DNA of 64,000 nucleotides, from NCBI GenBank assembly GCA_015501585.1, contig JADNRY010000076.1, positions 1-64,000 of the forward strand. The letters run 5' to 3'. The translations under genes and the position numbers were made by a program. The notes beneath the pieces are model-generated. The model had not been told where the DNA came from. It saw nothing but the letters and a program-made list of their open reading frames with translations, and searched no databases. The stretch's first letter is position 1. Each line of letters opens with the position of its first letter. Source of the DNA: Rhodocollybia butyracea (taxonomy: Eukaryota > Basidiomycota > Agaricomycetes > Agaricales > Omphalotaceae). Positions 33,199-41,783 of the stretch are shown piece after piece.

Positions 33199-33921
33199 AC
33201 GTCTAGTGATAGAGTCCGGTTTCTCACTGAGCTTTCCGGGTCGGAACCGAATGATCATGTTGAAAGTGTGAAGGTATTCAGACCACCGAACCTGTTGCCG
33301 AGTTAGTACTTTAGTAGTAGAGAAATACTCGAGGTTCTTGTGATCGGTAACAACATTGATTGGGTCTCCCAAGCCTTCGAGGTAGTGCCACCAGGCTTTA
33401 AAAGCCTCGAAAATGGCTAAGAGCTCTTTGTCGTGAGTATCATAGTTGAACTTGGCAGCCTGGAAGGTCTGAGAGAGGAAAGCGATTGGATAGATTTCTC
33501 CATCTGAGAGTCGGATCAAGAGGATACCGCTAAGGCGTAGTCAGAAGCGTTGGTTTCCACGATAAGTGGACAATTTGGTTCCCAATGTGTGAGAATGGGT
33601 GCATGTGTGAAGGCGTACTTGAGTTTTTTGAAGGAATCCTGACATGCCGAAGACCAGAGCCATGCCACACCCTTCCGGGTAAGCCGAGTCATCGGTACGA
33701 CAATGTTGCTATTAATTATAAATAAAACGTCGGTAGAAATTAGCGAAACTGAGAAAAGATTGGATGTCTTTGACTTTACGGGGAACCGGCCAGTCAACAA
33801 TAGCTTTAACCTTATCTTCGGCCATGGTCAATCCTGCTGGAGAGAGAATGTAACCGAGATATTCGACTGTATTGACCAACCAGAAGCACTTCGCAGGATT
33901 GAGAAAAAGGCCATTTGCATG
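33199..33921 (-). pseudogene. Chromovirus RT C-terminus and RNase H
   Basis: The minus strand encodes [20 protein letters not shown] and [20 protein letters not shown] (RT thumb), then [12 protein letters not shown]. RNase H follows with TNASDYALAV, HDKELLAIFEAFKAW and VVTDHKNLEYF, its acidic catalytic residues. Frame breaks lie near 33712 and 33516. The upstream catalytic box is at 34144-34306 across a solo LTR. Confidence 0.9.
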
Positions 33922-34143
33922 TGTTGGAGGAAACTGCACTTGTTGAAGTTAAACACACTGGAGCGCCCTTCAGCTAACCCAAGCAGTGTGATACTGTTAA
34001 AGGTATGATTTATACAAAGTGTCCAGACTGGGGATTGAACCCAGGACCTTCTGGTGAAATCCCAAGATGCTCTAGAGATAGAATATGGTCGTGGAAAGGT
34101 GATTAGATAAGCAGATGTGTGACAGCACTATGTACACTCAACA
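33922..34143 (-). mobile_element. Recombinant solo LTR carrying part of a tRNA unit, TSD GCATG
   Basis: The outer ends are Copia LTR (TGTTGGAGGAAACTGC ... GTACACTCAACA), and GCATG flanks it at 33917-33921 and 34144-34148. About 75 bp in, the LTR sequence switches to TGTTAAAGGTATGATTTATA, the end of a tRNA-bearing unit, and then to a divergent LTR tail near 34075. Removing it restores the RT frame (QLH-ANGLF). It is either an insertion with deletion or a hybrid that moved as one unit. Confidence 0.85.
34020..34074 (-). tRNA. Truncated tRNA-like sequence
   Basis: Only the 3' two-thirds remain: T arm, variable region and anticodon arm, ending in GATGCTCTA. The A box, D arm and 5' acceptor strand are missing. 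It cannot be functional. Confidence 0.75.
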
Positions 34144-34306
34144 GCATGGAGCTGCCGAAGGACTTTGCAAATGTGTTCCAAGTGCTGTTCTGGATTGTCG
34201 GAATAGATGAGGATGTTGTCCAGGTAGTCTTCCATTCATCGCCATCGGCAATTCGGACGAGATGATAGGCATGGGCCAGGTCAAGTTTGGTGTAGATTTT
34301 AATAAT
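34144..34306 (-). pseudogene. Chromovirus RT catalytic segment
   Basis: The minus strand reads [20 protein letters not shown] and, in a second frame, [19 protein letters not shown]. The catalytic box, normally YLDD, is YLDN here, so the second Asp is lost. The piece is bounded by the solo LTR (left) and the TIR of the DNA transposon (right). Confidence 0.88.
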
Positions 34307-34402
34307 GGCTCGATACCAATGCTGGTGGGGGAAATTAAAATAATTAAATCCCAAAAAGGAAAGAGAAAGAAGAGCGAGAGAGTCTATCTCTTCCAATTTC
34401 AT

Positions 34403-34861
34403 TTAATATTCTATGTTTCCTAGTTCATGAGCATCTTTAAACAGCTTTGGCTCAAGCAATTGATAAAAGGTACATATGCGCCGGCTTATTAGCCGTTGCT
34501 CAAAGAATTGGAGCCAGAAATCCAGATTAGGGACGCTATCTCTCTCGGGATCTGAAATTCCGGCCTGCCAATGACTGCCAATAGTAGATAGCATCCCAAA
34601 ATGAATGAATTTGACGCACTGAGCACCCATGAGCTCATGCACCTCAACGCTTGGTGATGCGTTGTGGGTCTTTCGCTCAACTATAGTATATGCACATTCC
34701 ATGAGCATGGACACACACTTTGTTTGCTTGATGTTAAACTTTTGCTCTTCTTTCACCGTCATCTCAAAGTACTGAAATTTGCCTCCACAAAACACTTGCA
34801 GTCTTTGGCTCCTTTGGTTAGAATTACTGGGTGCATGGTGTGTCTGCACTTATCATTGTTA
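34403..34861 (-). pseudogene. C-terminal part of DNA transposon protein
   Basis: A 148-residue frame (QRLQVFCGGKFQYFEMTVKE ... FKDAHELGNIEY, stop at 34403) lies just inside the left TIR. It is the probable C-terminus of the transposon protein, but a frameshift near 34800 and insertions upstream break it. No motif is recognised. Confidence 0.45.
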
Positions 34862-34922
34862 TGTTAAAGTTATGACATACAACATTCCATCAGGGTGTCA
34901 GGATTGATTATTAATCCGAACA
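34862..34922 (-). mobile_element. 61-bp deleted type B unit, TSD TGTTA
   Basis: Only the two ends of a type B unit remain: TGTTAAAGTTATGACATACA ... TTAATCCGAACA. The tRNA and most of the body are missing. TGTTA flanks it on both sides (34857-34861, 34923-34927). Either it was inserted already deleted or it was deleted afterwards. Confidence 0.85.
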
Positions 34923-35062
34923 TGTTATGGGAATTTAATACTCACAGTCATGTCAGGTAGTAATTGCCTCAATTAATCAATGTTATTGTACACCATGTTT
35001 TTCTATCCCTAGAGTCCAAGATATTTCCATGCTGCCTGGGTCAATTCTGAGCTCTCAGGAGG

Positions 35063-36096
35063 CCTATGCCTTTCATCACTCAGTAGTGAATAAGTTAGCC
35101 AAAACTCAGGCCCCAGGTCCATAAATTAAGCGGATCATGAAGTGCTATGTACTGAATACATGCATGTAAGTAACTAAAGGAATGCATACTACAAACAGAG
35201 TTGAAAAGAAAGGACAAAACAAACATACATTGGTTTGTACAGTTACATCAAGATAGAAAGAGGGAGAGGAGGGAGGGTGATGAAAAATCGACTTGATCAA
35301 GCGAGATCTAAGCCAGATATCAGTCAGTACATAGTACACAGGCAAAAAAAAGTTGATCTAAGCGCACTGAGAGCACTGATATCCAAGATCTGACAACTAG
35401 GTCGACTTCAGAGGCTGTAGATGTGTATAGATCTGTTATGGATGTGTTGTGGGCTCTGTTCAGTGAAAGATCAGATAGATCAGTGAAAAAGCGCACCAAT
35501 TCCTTTGATCTGAGACTCTGTGAGCAAAAGCTAGAGTCTGTGCAGTCAAAAGAAGGTGCTGTGAGGCGATGTTTGAGCTATCAGAGCTGTATAGAGTGGA
35601 CAGATGTCCTTACCAGTCACCAGAAGCGAAGTTGATGGTGGGGGAAGGAAGGAAAGAAGCACAGGTCCTGACCTTGTCAGATTTCTAATCATATTCTCAC
35701 AGGCCTCTGCTCGGAACTCCGGCACCTGATAGAACTAGAAACTCAACAGGGACAATGGCTGATCATCTGTCTAAAGTGCTGACCAGAGGTGGTCATGTGC
35801 TGAAAAACTTGAAATGTAAAGTCCAAGTTAGAGTGCTGGATTTCAAAAAATGGAATCGCGGAAGAATGAGGATAGGTAGCGCTTCGATTCTTTTCGCGAT
35901 TTGTTAAGGACATGATAGAGTACCTATGACAGTAATAGCAGGTCCGCACGGTACTGCGATGAGGCGCGCCGGACTTGCAATGAATTCATGTGCACTGAAA
36001 AGTGATGAATTGTGCATTGCAAGTCCTGGATGGTATCTGTTGTTTGCAGAGGCCTTCAGAAAGTCTCCCTACCCTTGGAATCCGCCTTCATGTCGA
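35063..36096 (-). mobile_element. Internally deleted DIRS-like element
   Basis: It begins CCTATGCCTTTCATCACTC and ends CCTTCATGTCGA, like the copy at 14026-15056. A partial second unit follows without a gap. It lies inside the DNA transposon. Confidence 0.8.
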
Positions 36097-36538
36097 GATC
36101 TGAGACTCTGTGAGCAAGAGCTAGAGTCTGTGCAGTCAAAAGACGGTGCTGTGAGGCGATGTTTGAGCTGTCAGAGCTGTATAGAGTGGACAGATGTCCT
36201 TACCAGTCACCAGAAGCGAAGTTGATGGTGGGGGAAGGAAGGAAAGAAGAACAGGACCTTGTCAGATTTCTAATCATGTTCTCACAGGCCTCTGCTTGGA
36301 ACTCCGGCACCTGTAAGAACTAGAAACTCGACAGGGACACTGGCTGATCATCTGTCCAAAGTGGCAGCTGACCAGACGTGTCATGTGCTGAAAAACTCAA
36401 AATGCAAAGTCCAAGTTAGAGTGCTGGATTTCGAAAATGAAATTGCGGAAGAACAAAGATAGGTAGCGCTTTGATTATTTTCGTGATTTGTTAAGGACAT
36501 GATAGAGTACCTATGACAGTAATAGCAGGACCGCATGG
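36097..36538 (-). mobile_element. Partial second DIRS-like unit in tandem
   Basis: From GATCTGAGACTCTGTG to CCGCATGG this repeats the second part of the preceding unit, about 95% identical. It stops where a Copia LTR begins at 36539. The tandem was probably formed by unequal recombination. Confidence 0.8.
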
Positions 36539-36967
36539 TGTTGAGTGTATATAGTGATAGAACACTTACTGCTTACATAAGCGATGTCCCACGCTCATAT
36601 TCCGTCTCTAAACTATGTACTTTTATAGTAATCTTTTGTTACCATGTTGATATCTGCCCTAGTTTACTTTTTGGCTTTCATTTGTTCAGTTTGCAAGATA
36701 TTTTCTCAGTTTGAGTGGTGACTGTTGAAAATATCTATGCGCGCACAATTGTGGACACCCATTTTCACGCCTCATGCGTTTCAGTACAAATAGAACCAAA
36801 CAAATACCTATTCCTTACATAGTTAGAAAGAGTCCAAATCAATATTCACATATCTTTGATTCAGTTCATTGTTTGCTGTCTATTGGAGTACTGAGGAACT
36901 ATAAGGCTATTAGTACAACACTATAGTCATTATACTGAGCATAACAACGCTGTACTAAGACGGGTAT
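36539..36967 (+). mobile_element. Copia LTR fragment
   Basis: It begins with the true LTR start TGTTGAGTGTATATAG and runs about 429 bp to GACGGGTATC, where a piece of a type A unit takes over. The last ~70 bp of the LTR are missing. Confidence 0.88.
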
Positions 36968-37000
36968 CTGTTGGATGACATAATCTGACACACATATGAC
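36968..37000 (+). mobile_element. 33-bp start of a type A unit
   Basis: The first bases of a plus-oriented type A unit (TGTTGGATGACATAATCTG...) are followed directly by a minus-oriented type B unit. It is a recombination junction between units. Confidence 0.75.
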
Positions 37001-37289
37001 TGTTAAAGGTATGATTTATACAAAGTGTCCAGACTGGGGATTGAACCCAGGACCTTCTGGTGAAATCCCAAGATGCTCTAACCAACTGAGCTATCTGGCC
37101 ATGGTTACAACTACTTGGTATCTCATCAATGTAGTGACAGAGGTGCCCTAGTGTCCTCAACCATTATAAGGCATTACATGGATATCTTTTGATCCAACCC
37201 CCTAGGTTGATTATATAGACAAGGGCATTTACACATAACACATACATCTCACCATTGTAGGGTGTCAGGACTGATTATTAATCCCAACA
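37001..37289 (-). mobile_element. tRNA-bearing LTR-like unit, type B
   Basis: The 289-bp unit runs on the minus strand from TGTTGGGATTAATAATC to CCTTTAACA. Its 5' half diverges from the other type B copies and includes TACAATGGTGAGATG. The flanks (ATGAC, ACATG) do not match, so it was probably moved by recombination. Confidence 0.8.
37026..37100 (-). tRNA. tRNA-like gene inside type B unit
   Basis: This is a full 75-nt copy with intact A and B boxes, identical in structure to that at 22770-22844. Confidence 0.65.
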
Positions 37290-37965
37290 ACATGTAGGTT
37301 ATGGTGTAAAACAAAATCCAGGAGACAAGCTCGCATATGCTGAACAGATGTTCCATGTGTTGGCATTCTTGGACGCAAGTGAGTATGTACTCCGCCTTCT
37401 GTCATATTTGTGCCCCGGATGCAATGCCAGACATGAACAACCCCTGCTTGGTAGTCAAGTCCAATACAGTAGTACAAAGATATGCCAGGTGGGTCTGACA
37501 AATACCCATTTTTGAACAAGATCTAGAATATTCTTCACAGTCTTCCAAGTAGAAGAAGAGAATAGAGGTAAGCTGGTTTTGGCATCCTTGAGTGAGCCAT
37601 ACTTGGAAACCACATCATGGATTGCAGGATAGAGCAATTCAGGGGGTGGAATAGTGCGGCAGACATGCTTCCAAAGCCAACGTGACTTAAATTTCAGCAT
37701 GAAGTCCCAAGTAAGTCCCTTTGTTTTGAGCCAATCCAGCATGCGGCGCTTATCCTCAGGGTGTAGGATCAGCATTGCGTCATGTAAGGCCTGTGAGAAA
37801 GGAATACGCAAAGCATGAGTCCTGGATATATAGATCATGTTGAAAAACGTGAAAGGGATCTTTGATGACATGGCTTCAAATGATTTTAACAAACCACTCA
37901 AGTGGAAGATCTCTGAAGCCAATATGTTCTTTGCCAATCTCAGCACTTTCCTCATCATGATCATG
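37290..37965 (-). pseudogene. Probable transposase C-terminal region
   Basis: One minus-strand frame (37964-37510) reads LILHPEDKRRMLDWLKTKG, FKSRWLWKHVCRTIPPPELL and SSSTWKTVKNILDLVQK. A second frame then continues GYLSDPPGISLYYCIGLDYQ and CIRGTNMTEGGVHTHLRPRM. The RGTN..EGGVH stretch recurs, as far as I recall, in large basidiomycete proteins with 3'-5' exonuclease domains and probably contains the last catalytic Glu of a DDE-type transposase. A frameshift near 37510 breaks it. Confidence 0.5.
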
Positions 37966-38259
37966 TGTTAAAGTCATGATTTATACAAAGTGTCCAGACT
38001 GGGGATTGAACCCAGGACCTTCTGGTGAAATCCCAAGATGCTCTAACCAACTGAGCTATCTGGCCATGGTTATCAACTATGAACTTGTATCTCTTAAGTG
38101 CCAGAGCCTCTCCAAAGGTTCTTACAGAATGCCCAACTGGAAAGGTCTCACATCTACTAGGAATGCCCCAAGTAAGATCTCACATCATGCCTTTATAATG
38201 GAGATCATTTGGATACACACTTGACAAGTCATATGTGTGTCAGATTATGTCATCCAACA
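37966..38259 (-). mobile_element. tRNA-bearing LTR-like unit, type A, TSD TCATG
   Basis: The 294-bp unit is almost identical to 22575-22869. The flanks are TCATG at 37961-37965 and 38260-38264. Removing it rejoins the transposon frame (ALEPHD-HDEES). Confidence 0.93.
37991..38065 (-). tRNA. tRNA-like gene inside type A unit
   Basis: This full-length copy, with A and B boxes intact, matches the plus-strand copy at 22770-22844. Confidence 0.65.
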
Positions 38260-38403
38260 TCATGTGGTTCAAGAGCAGCTAGCCCATCTCCTGATTGAAT
38301 GAGATGGCTGAATGTGTCGTTCTCTTCCTCTATGCCCCCTGGGTCAGAGGATAACAGTTCATTACCATCTATCAGAGGATGGGCCAAGCTGAGTTGCGGT
38401 TGC

Positions 38404-38696
38404 TGTTAAAGGTATGATTTATACAAAGTGTCCAGACTGGGGATTGAACCCAGGACCTTCTGGTGAAATCCCAAGATGCTCTAACCAACTGAGCTATCTG
38501 GCCATGGTTACAGCTAATGGAAGATCCCTGAAGTACTGTCAGAGGTGCAACACCCATATTGTCCCAACATCTATATCTTCGGACCTACATATTGCCTCTT
38601 TGGACTTACATATTGCCTTATAGATTTGGGATGGGATATTTGCACATGACATACAACATTCCATCAGGGTGTCAGGATTGATTATTAATCCCAACA
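38404..38696 (-). mobile_element. tRNA-bearing LTR-like unit, type B, TSD GTTGC
   Basis: The 293-bp unit has GTTGC at 38399-38403 and 38697-38701. Removal rejoins the transposon protein frame (SLTSQQ-PQLSLAHP). It is almost identical to 39173-39465, in opposite orientation 477 bp away. Confidence 0.93.
38429..38503 (-). tRNA. tRNA-like gene inside type B unit
   Basis: It is a full 75-nt copy and shows the acceptor strand TCTGGACA intact. Confidence 0.65.
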
Positions 38697-39172
38697 GTTG
38701 CTGTGATGTCAATGAACAGATGGGTGAAATTGGAGTAACTGTAGAAACTTGAACTCGCAAATGACTTTGCAAGCAGCCAACAACAACTGGAAGTTTGCTG
38801 AAGTCACGTAGAGCTTGACTTTGTAACTTTCCCCCAGCATCAGGTGTCTTCACAATGGCTCCTGGAATAACAACGTCCTCAATGCGAACAGCAATCTGCC
38901 TACTTGTGAGGTGGATACCACAGAGATTGCTGGGAGTGGGTGATATAGTACCACAAGCAACTACTTTTTTCTTGTCATTGCTGAGAATAAGAACACGAGT
39001 TTCTGGTGGAGTTGATGAAGTAACAGGCTCGGGGATAGGAATCGCATTGATCGAATCAAACAGCATCCAACTGGCATAAGCATCAAGTGCAGCATAGTTA
39101 ATTTGGGCAATGCTCAGCTCGTGATCTCCCCAATTGGTGCTTATACACTCCACACAGTTCTTAGGAAGACAT
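38697..39172 (-). pseudogene. DEDDy 3'-5' exonuclease domain fragment of DNA transposon
   Basis: The minus strand reads LPKNCVECISTNWGDHELS then INYAALDAYASWMLFDSI. YAALD is the Exo III motif (Y-x3-D) of DnaQ/WRN-type 3'-5' exonucleases. The N-terminal Exo I and Exo II motifs should lie just upstream but are absent. A tRNA-bearing unit without a target duplication sits exactly there, so they were probably lost by deletion. Downstream residues lead into the transposase-like part at 38403-37290. Confidence 0.65.
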
Positions 39173-39465
39173 TGTTGGGTTTAATAATCAATCCTGACAC
39201 CCTGATGGAATGTTGTATGTCATGTGCAAATATCCCATCCCAAATCTATAAGGCAATATGTAAGTCCAAAGAGGCAATATGTAGGTCCGAAGATATAGAT
39301 GTTGGGACAATATGGGTGTTGCACCTCTGACAGTACTTCAGGGATCTTCCATTAGCTGTAACCATGGCCAGATAGCTCAGTTGGTTAGAGCATCTTGGGA
39401 TTTCACCAGAAGGTCCTGGGTTCAATCCCCAGTCTGGACACTTTGTATAAATCATACCTTTAACA
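39173..39465 (+). mobile_element. tRNA-bearing LTR-like unit, type B, no TSD
   Basis: The unit has full ends (TGTTGGGTTTAATAATC ... CCTTTAACA), but the flanks GACAT and GTGCC do not match. It lies at the point where the exonuclease gene loses its first part. A deletion ending at, or recombination between, such units would explain both facts. Confidence 0.88.
39366..39440 (+). tRNA. tRNA-like gene inside type B unit
   Basis: This is a full copy with A and B boxes and acceptor strand TCTGGACA. Confidence 0.65.
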
Positions 39466-40064
39466 GTGCCTGGTATGGGTAATGATTCCCCAACATTGAA
39501 TGAGGACAATGCAACATGCTGAGCATGTTTGAGCACAGTTTGAAGAGACTTTGAAGGTACTATAACAGACTCAGAAGCTGTGCATGTTTGCGAGGTGGAC
39601 TCGGAAGCGATGTGCATTTGTGAGGCAGACTCAGAAGCGATGCAGGTTTGGGAGACAGACTCAGAGGATATATGAAATTCATTAATAGAGGTAGAGGAAG
39701 GAGTTAACGAAGTAGATGGAAAAGAAGAAGGAGGATGCATCAATACATCCCAAGTTGAAGCATTCACACTGGTACCTGGGACCACCTAAGCCTATTGAGC
39801 ATTCAAATATGACTGAGGATACAAAACACAGCTCACCAAGCCAGTGGGCTGATATGAAGCTGGATTTAACCTTCTCTGCCTCTCTGCTTCCTTTTGAGCT
39901 TTCTGTTTATGACCAGAGCCCCGAGGCCAACCAACAGATTGTTTGGGTACAGACTCTTCTTCTGCCATAAATTTTGTAGTAGACTTAGACCCTTTTGGCC
40001 GCCCACGTTATCGATGAGGCTCCAGGGAGTTGTTGGAAGTATTGGGGTTGTTATCACCCAAGTT
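39466..40064 (-). pseudogene. N-terminal part of DNA transposon protein, AT-hook-like
   Basis: The minus strand carries RPKGSKSTTKFMAEEE and VGWPRGSGHKQKAQKEAERQ, two AT-hook-like basic patches. A Ser/Glu-rich repeated stretch follows (ISSESVSQTCIASES, repeated four times with changes) and then VGESLPIPGT. A stop near 39789 separates the basic part from the repeat. AT-hooks bind the minor groove of A/T-rich DNA and are common near the N-terminus of transposases. Confidence 0.5.
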
Positions 40065-41099
40065 CAACATGAAGGCAGATTCCAAGGGTAGGGAGACTTT
40101 CTGAAGGCCTCTGCAAACAACAGATACCATCCAGGACTTGCAATGCACAATTCATCACTTTTCAGTGCACATGAATTCATTGCAAGTCCGGCGCACTTCA
40201 TCGCAGTACCGTGCGGTCCTGCTATTACTGTCATAGGTACTCTATCATGTCCTCAACAAATCGCAAAAGGAATCGAAGCGCTACCTATCTTCGTTCTTCC
40301 GTGATTTCATTTTCAAAATCCTGCACTCTAACTTGGACTTTGCATTTCGAGTTTTTCAGCACATGACCACCTCTGGTCAGCTGCCACTTTGGACAGATGA
40401 TCAGCCAGTGTCCCTGTCAAGTTTCTAGTTCTTACAGGTGCCGGAGTTCCGAGCAGAGGCCTGTGAGAACATGATTAGAAATCTGACAAGGTCCTGTGCT
40501 TCTTTCCTTCCTTCCCCCATCGTCAACTTTGCTTCTGGTGACTGGTAAGGACATCTGTCCACTCTATACAGCTCTGATAGCTCAAACATTGCCTCACAGC
40601 ACCTCCTTTTGACTGCACAGACTCTAGCTTTTGCTCACAGAGTCTCAGATTAAAGGAATTGGTGCGCTTTTTCACTGATCTATCTGATCTTTCACTGAAC
40701 AGAGCCCACAACACATCCATAATAGATCTATACACATCTACAGCCTCTGGAGTCGACCTAGTTGTCAGATCTTGGATATCAGGGCTCTCAGTGCACTTAG
40801 ATTGATGTTTTTTTGCCTGTGTACTGTATACTGACTGATATTTGACTTAGATCTTGCTTGATCAAGTTGATTTTTCATCACCCTCCCTCTTCTCCCTCTT
40901 TCTATCTTGATGTAACTGTACAAACCAATGTATGTTTGTTTTGTGTTTTCTTTTTCAACTCTGTTTTGTAGTATGCATTCCTTTAGTTAGTTACATGCAT
41001 GTATTCAGTACATAGCACTTCATGATCCGCTTAATTTATGGGCCTGGGGCCTGAGTTTTGGCTAACTTATTCACTACTGAGTGATGAAAGGCATAGGCC
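40065..41099 (+). mobile_element. Internally deleted DIRS-like element
   Basis: It runs CAACATGAAGGCAGATTCC to GATGAAAGGCATAGGCC and is flanked by AGTT on both sides (40061-40064, 41100-41103). Removing it leaves a continuous minus-strand frame in the transposon protein (VLLLPTWVITTPI). Confidence 0.8.
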
Positions 41100-41342
41100 A
41101 GTTGGTAAAAGAAGAACTGTGTATTTTGATCCATGTTTGGTGAAGCCATTGAGCGAGAGGCCAGTTAAAGTGAGTTTAATATAGACATTGTATTATAGCA
41201 ATGAGAATGTTGTGTCATCAATGAACGTTGAACGTTGAATGTGTTCATGAGAATAGGAAAGGCCAAAGCGGTACAGCATGTGACCATTACTAATTAAATT
41301 GCTATTGCTATTGCTATTTCCCACCAGCATCAGTATCGAGCC

Positions 41343-41777
41343 TAGATTTAAGCTTTTTTTTGGAGCATCCAAAAGGGCCGAGATTAGAGGCAGCAGGTAG
41401 TGATCCTTCTTGGTAATCTTGTTCAATCCTCGGAAGTCCACACAAAGCCGAAGTTTACCATCCTTCTTTGGTACAAAGAGGACCGGAGCACCATGCAGAG
41501 AGGAAGAGGGTTGAATGACACCAGTAGCGAGTTGCTTATCCAAGAAATTGCAAAGAGCCTGCTGCTCTGTCGGAGAGAGAGGGTATAGGTGACCGAGCGG
41601 GGGCTCAGCACCAGATCAATTTTGAGGTCAAAAGAACGATGTTCAGGAAGAACCTCGGACACGACTTCATCAAAAATGTCGGCAAAGTCAAGGTAGTCTG
41701 CAGGGATCGGAAGTGCCTCGGAAGAAGCCCTCCTGGCCAAAGGACCAGATGCTGCATAGTGTGCCAATACTTCAGGG
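41343..41777 (-). pseudogene. Chromovirus RT N-terminal half
   Basis: The minus strand reads LDFADIFDEVVSEVLPEHR then, after a frameshift near 41585, [20 protein letters not shown] and [20 protein letters not shown]. These are the conserved RT N-terminus and motif 1. It ends at DAPKK, where the DNA transposon is inserted. The coding sequence resumes at 34306 with [12 protein letters not shown]. Confidence 0.88.
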
Positions 41778-41783
41778 TCAATA

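Larger units (their letters stand above)
34307..41342 (-). mobile_element. DNA transposon with 23-bp TIRs, exonuclease-like gene
   Basis: The TIRs are at 34307-34329 (GGCTCGATACCAATGCTGG...) and 41320-41342 (inverse, 21 of 23 identical). The flanks carry TAGATTTTAA (34293-34302, 4 nt away) and TAGATTTAA (41343-41351), a probable 9-10 bp target duplication in the Gypsy RT gene. The inner sequence, minus its own insertions, encodes one long protein on the minus strand. Long TSD and short TIR suggest a Mutator-like or related superfamily, but I cannot fix the class. Confidence 0.65.

Noticed and set aside
7103..39440. Cluster of eight tRNA genes as a functional tRNA array
   Set aside because: Each sits inside a mobile unit with target duplications, the anticodon arm is abnormal and one copy is truncated.
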